Assembly: GCF_001573155.1 (NCBI RefSeq)
Contig: NZ_JRWG01000011.1
Span: 1-64,000, forward strand
Direction: 5' to 3'
DNA from: Aequorivita aquimaris
Lineage (GTDB): Bacteria; Bacteroidota; Bacteroidia; Flavobacteriales; Flavobacteriaceae
Length of the DNA: 64,000 nucleotides
Below, in pieces: positions 62,142 to 64,000 of the stretch. Under the pieces are notes generated by a model, which was not told the DNA's origin, did no database searches, and saw only the letters and a list, made by a program, of their open reading frames with translations. The position numbers and the translations under genes are program-made. Position 1 is the first letter of the stretch. Each line of letters opens with the position of its first letter.

Positions 62142-64000
62142 TTGAAAACAATTAAACTACCGCTTACACTCCTTTTCTTTTTCTTTGCAACCGTTGTATT
62201 TGCTCAAAAGGCAACAATACGAGGAGTTATTTTAGACGAAACCAACAATCCACTTTCTGGAGTTAACGTAACGTATGAGGACAATGGCACCATTTCAGAT
62301 CTCAATGGTTTTTATTTGCTGGAAATTCCCGCAAATCAAGAAGTCATTATTACCTTTTCCCACGTTGGCCATAAAAATGCCAAGCTTCGTTTCAATTTAA
62401 GTCCGAATGAGGATTATGAATTGAATCCCGTGTTAAGAATGGATGTGGAACAAATTCCTGAAGTTGTGATTTCCGGTCGTGAAAACCGACGCATTGAAGG
62501 GATTGTAAATATAGAACCTGAGGTTATTCGCAAAATGGTGGGCGCCAATGCTGGTGTGGAAAACCTTCTAAAATCCCTTCCCGGAGTTAGTGGAAATGAC
62601 GAATTGAGCACGCAATATGCCGTGCGTGGTGGTAATTATGATGAAAACCTAGTTTACGTAAACGAAATTGAAGTATATCGTCCATTCCTAATTAGAAGCG
62701 GACAACAGGAAGGTTTAAGCTTTGTGAATAGTGACCTTACCAGTAATGTTGATTTCTCTGCGGGAGGATTTCAAGCTAAATATGGCGACAAGCTTTCTTC
62801 GGTGTTGGATATTACATATCGTCGTCCCGTTGATTTTGGCGCTTCCCTAGACCTTAGCCTTTTGGGCGCAAGCGGTTCTGTGGAAGGAATTTCAAAAAAC
62901 GGTCGTTTTTCGGGAATATTCGGAATTCGCTATCGTGACAACAGCCTATTTGTTGAAGCAAAGCAAACCGAAACCAATTACAGGCCAAAATTTGCCGATG
63001 CGCAAACCTATCTCACTTATAAATTCACCAATAAATTTGAACTGAGCTTTTTGGGAAATCTTTCCATTAACGAATACAATTACAGACCGTTAACCAGACA
63101 GACGAATTTTGGGACTATTACTGACCCAATCGCTTTACTCGTTTTCTATGAAGGCCGTGAAGAGGATCGCTACAATACTTATTTTGGCGCATTAAAATCT
63201 ACTTGGGTTGTTTCAGACAACTATACTGCAAAATTTATAGCTTCTCTTTACCAAACCACCGAACAGGAATATTATGATATACTTGCCGAATATCGTTTAG
63301 GTGAAGTAAATACTGAAATTGGCAGTGAGGAATTGGGAGAGGTTGAATTTACACGTGGCATCGGCGGACAGCTTACACATGCTCGAAACGATTTGGACGC
63401 TTTAATCCTCAATGTAGAGCACAAGGGAAATCTAGCGTTAGAAGATAATAATATAGAATACGGCATAAAATATACACGCGAGGATATTCGCGATCGAGTT
63501 CAGGAATATGAAATTATTGATTCGGCAGGATTTTCCATCCGTCCGCCTATATTCCCTCCAAATAACCAACCTTACGAAGCAGATACTTCTCCAATTGTTC
63601 CCTATACCAATGTTCGTGCACAAAACGATACACAGATTGATAGAATTTCAGGTTATGCACAATGGAGTAGAAAAACAACACTTGGAACCAGTGAACTTTG
63701 GATGAATGCAGGTATACGTGCACATAATTGGACTGTGAGTGGAAAAAACATCACAAGCACTACGCAAACTGTTTTCAGTCCACGTGCACAGGTTTCATTA
63801 AAGCCCGACTGGGAAATGGATATGCTTTTCCGACTTTCGGGAGGGGTGTACCACCAGCCTCCTTTTTATAGAGAATTGCGCGACTCGTCGGGTACCGTAC
63901 GCCCTGGGGTGAAAGCTCAAAAGTCTATCCATATTGTATTTGGAAACGATTATAGTTTCAAAATGTGGGATCGCAAGTTTAGATTAAATTCTGAAATTTA
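62142..64000 (+). CDS. TonB-dependent receptor, N-terminal part (cut by window end)
   Basis: The frame runs from TTG 62142 (TTG 62136 is an alternative; no ATG fits) to the window end, about 619 codons. A signal peptide (LLFFFFATVVFAQK) is followed by a carboxypeptidase-like regulatory domain (TIRGVILDETNNPLSGVNVTY), then the plug domain (LLKSLPGVSGNDELSTQYAVRGGNYDE in outline; VNEIEVYRP) and barrel strands. It imports an unknown ligand across the outer membrane. The C-terminus is not in the window. Stop-free length and domain order support an intact gene. Confidence 0.93.
   Translation, partial: MKTIKLPLTLLFFFFATVVFAQKATIRGVILDETNNPLSGVNVTYEDNGTISDLNGFYLLEIPANQEVIITFSHVGHKNAKLRFNLSPNEDYELNPVLRMDVEQIPEVVISGRENRRIEGIVNIEPEVIRKMVGANAGVENLLKSLPGVSGNDELSTQYAVRGGNYDENLVYVNEIEVYRPFLIRSGQQEGLSFVNSDLTSNVDFSAGGFQAKYGDKLSSVLDITYRRPVDFGASLDLSLLGASGSVEGISKNGRFSGIFGIRYRDNSLFVEAKQTETNYRPKFADAQTYLTYKFTNKFELSFLGNLSINEYNYRPLTRQTNFGTITDPIALLVFYEGREEDRYNTYFGALKSTWVVSDNYTAKFIASLYQTTEQEYYDILAEYRLGEVNTEIGSEELGEVEFTRGIGGQLTHARNDLDALILNVEHKGNLALEDNNIEYGIKYTREDIRDRVQEYEIIDSAGFSIRPPIFPPNNQPYEADTSPIVPYTNVRAQNDTQIDRISGYAQWSRKTTLGTSELWMNAGIRAHNWTVSGKNITSTTQTVFSPRAQVSLKPDWEMDMLFRLSGGVYHQPPFYRELRDSSGTVRPGVKAQKSIHIVFGNDYSFKMWDRKFRLNSEI

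Overview
The window reads as chromosomal DNA of a member of the Flavobacteriaceae (Bacteroidota). It is AT-rich, its promoters match the Bacteroidota -7 box TAnnTTTG, it carries type IX secretion genes (porX, porQ), an lpxC/fabZ fusion, SC-type lipoproteins without strong Shine-Dalgarno sequences, and a candidate 6S-Flavo RNA between zapA and rny. The genus cannot be fixed from sequence alone; a marine genus such as Aequorivita or a relative would fit. I saw no tRNA, rRNA or CRISPR array.

Region 1-12.9 kb is accessory. It holds the end of an IS1182-like transposase, an orphan ORF fragment, a GC-richer conserved hypothetical gene, and a tightly overlapped five-gene defence operon on the minus strand: hsdM, hsdS, a DUF262-DUF1524 (GmrSD-like) gene, a second DUF262 gene, hsdR. 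The two DUF262 genes sit between the specificity and restriction subunits.

Region 13.1-16.7 kb holds corA, a sodium:solute symporter and, between them, what looks like the scar of a deleted histidine operon. A his leader peptide (MNNSFLHHHHILFHALAR) and its attenuator hairpin are intact. They are followed by a 41-codon ORF that joins the first ~23 codons of hisG in frame to the last ~17 codons of hisIE, the first and last genes of the usual Bacteroidota his operon. corA lies 43 bp downstream on the same strand and may now be read from the his leader.

Region 16.7-44 kb is housekeeping: prohibitin and VWA membrane proteins, fabG, sucD, a lipid A block (lpxD paralog, lpxA, lpxC/fabZ, lpxD) with efp, an HD hydrolase, porX, tsaE, ald, proline dehydrogenase, aroB, stress and repair genes, an Lrp regulator, an M14 peptidase divergent from an XRE regulator, mscL, cmk and porQ. 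Two features stand out. One is a tandemly duplicated cassette at 30.56-32.19 kb in which a 46-residue lipoprotein gene overlaps a membrane-protein gene out of frame by exactly 59 nt in both copies. The other is a set of five TTAC-N4-GTAA operator-like sites between the M14 peptidase and the XRE gene, one of them covering the XRE start codon.

Region 44-64 kb holds lon, a three-repeat lipoprotein, an MFS transporter, an M48 peptidase lipoprotein, an operon with two msrB genes (one lipoprotein, one cytosolic), lpd, aroQ, two outer-membrane beta-barrel proteins, a XerD-type recombinase, an aldo/keto reductase, rny, the 6S RNA candidate, zapA with a coiled-coil partner, an M23 peptidase, and a TonB-dependent receptor cut by the window end.
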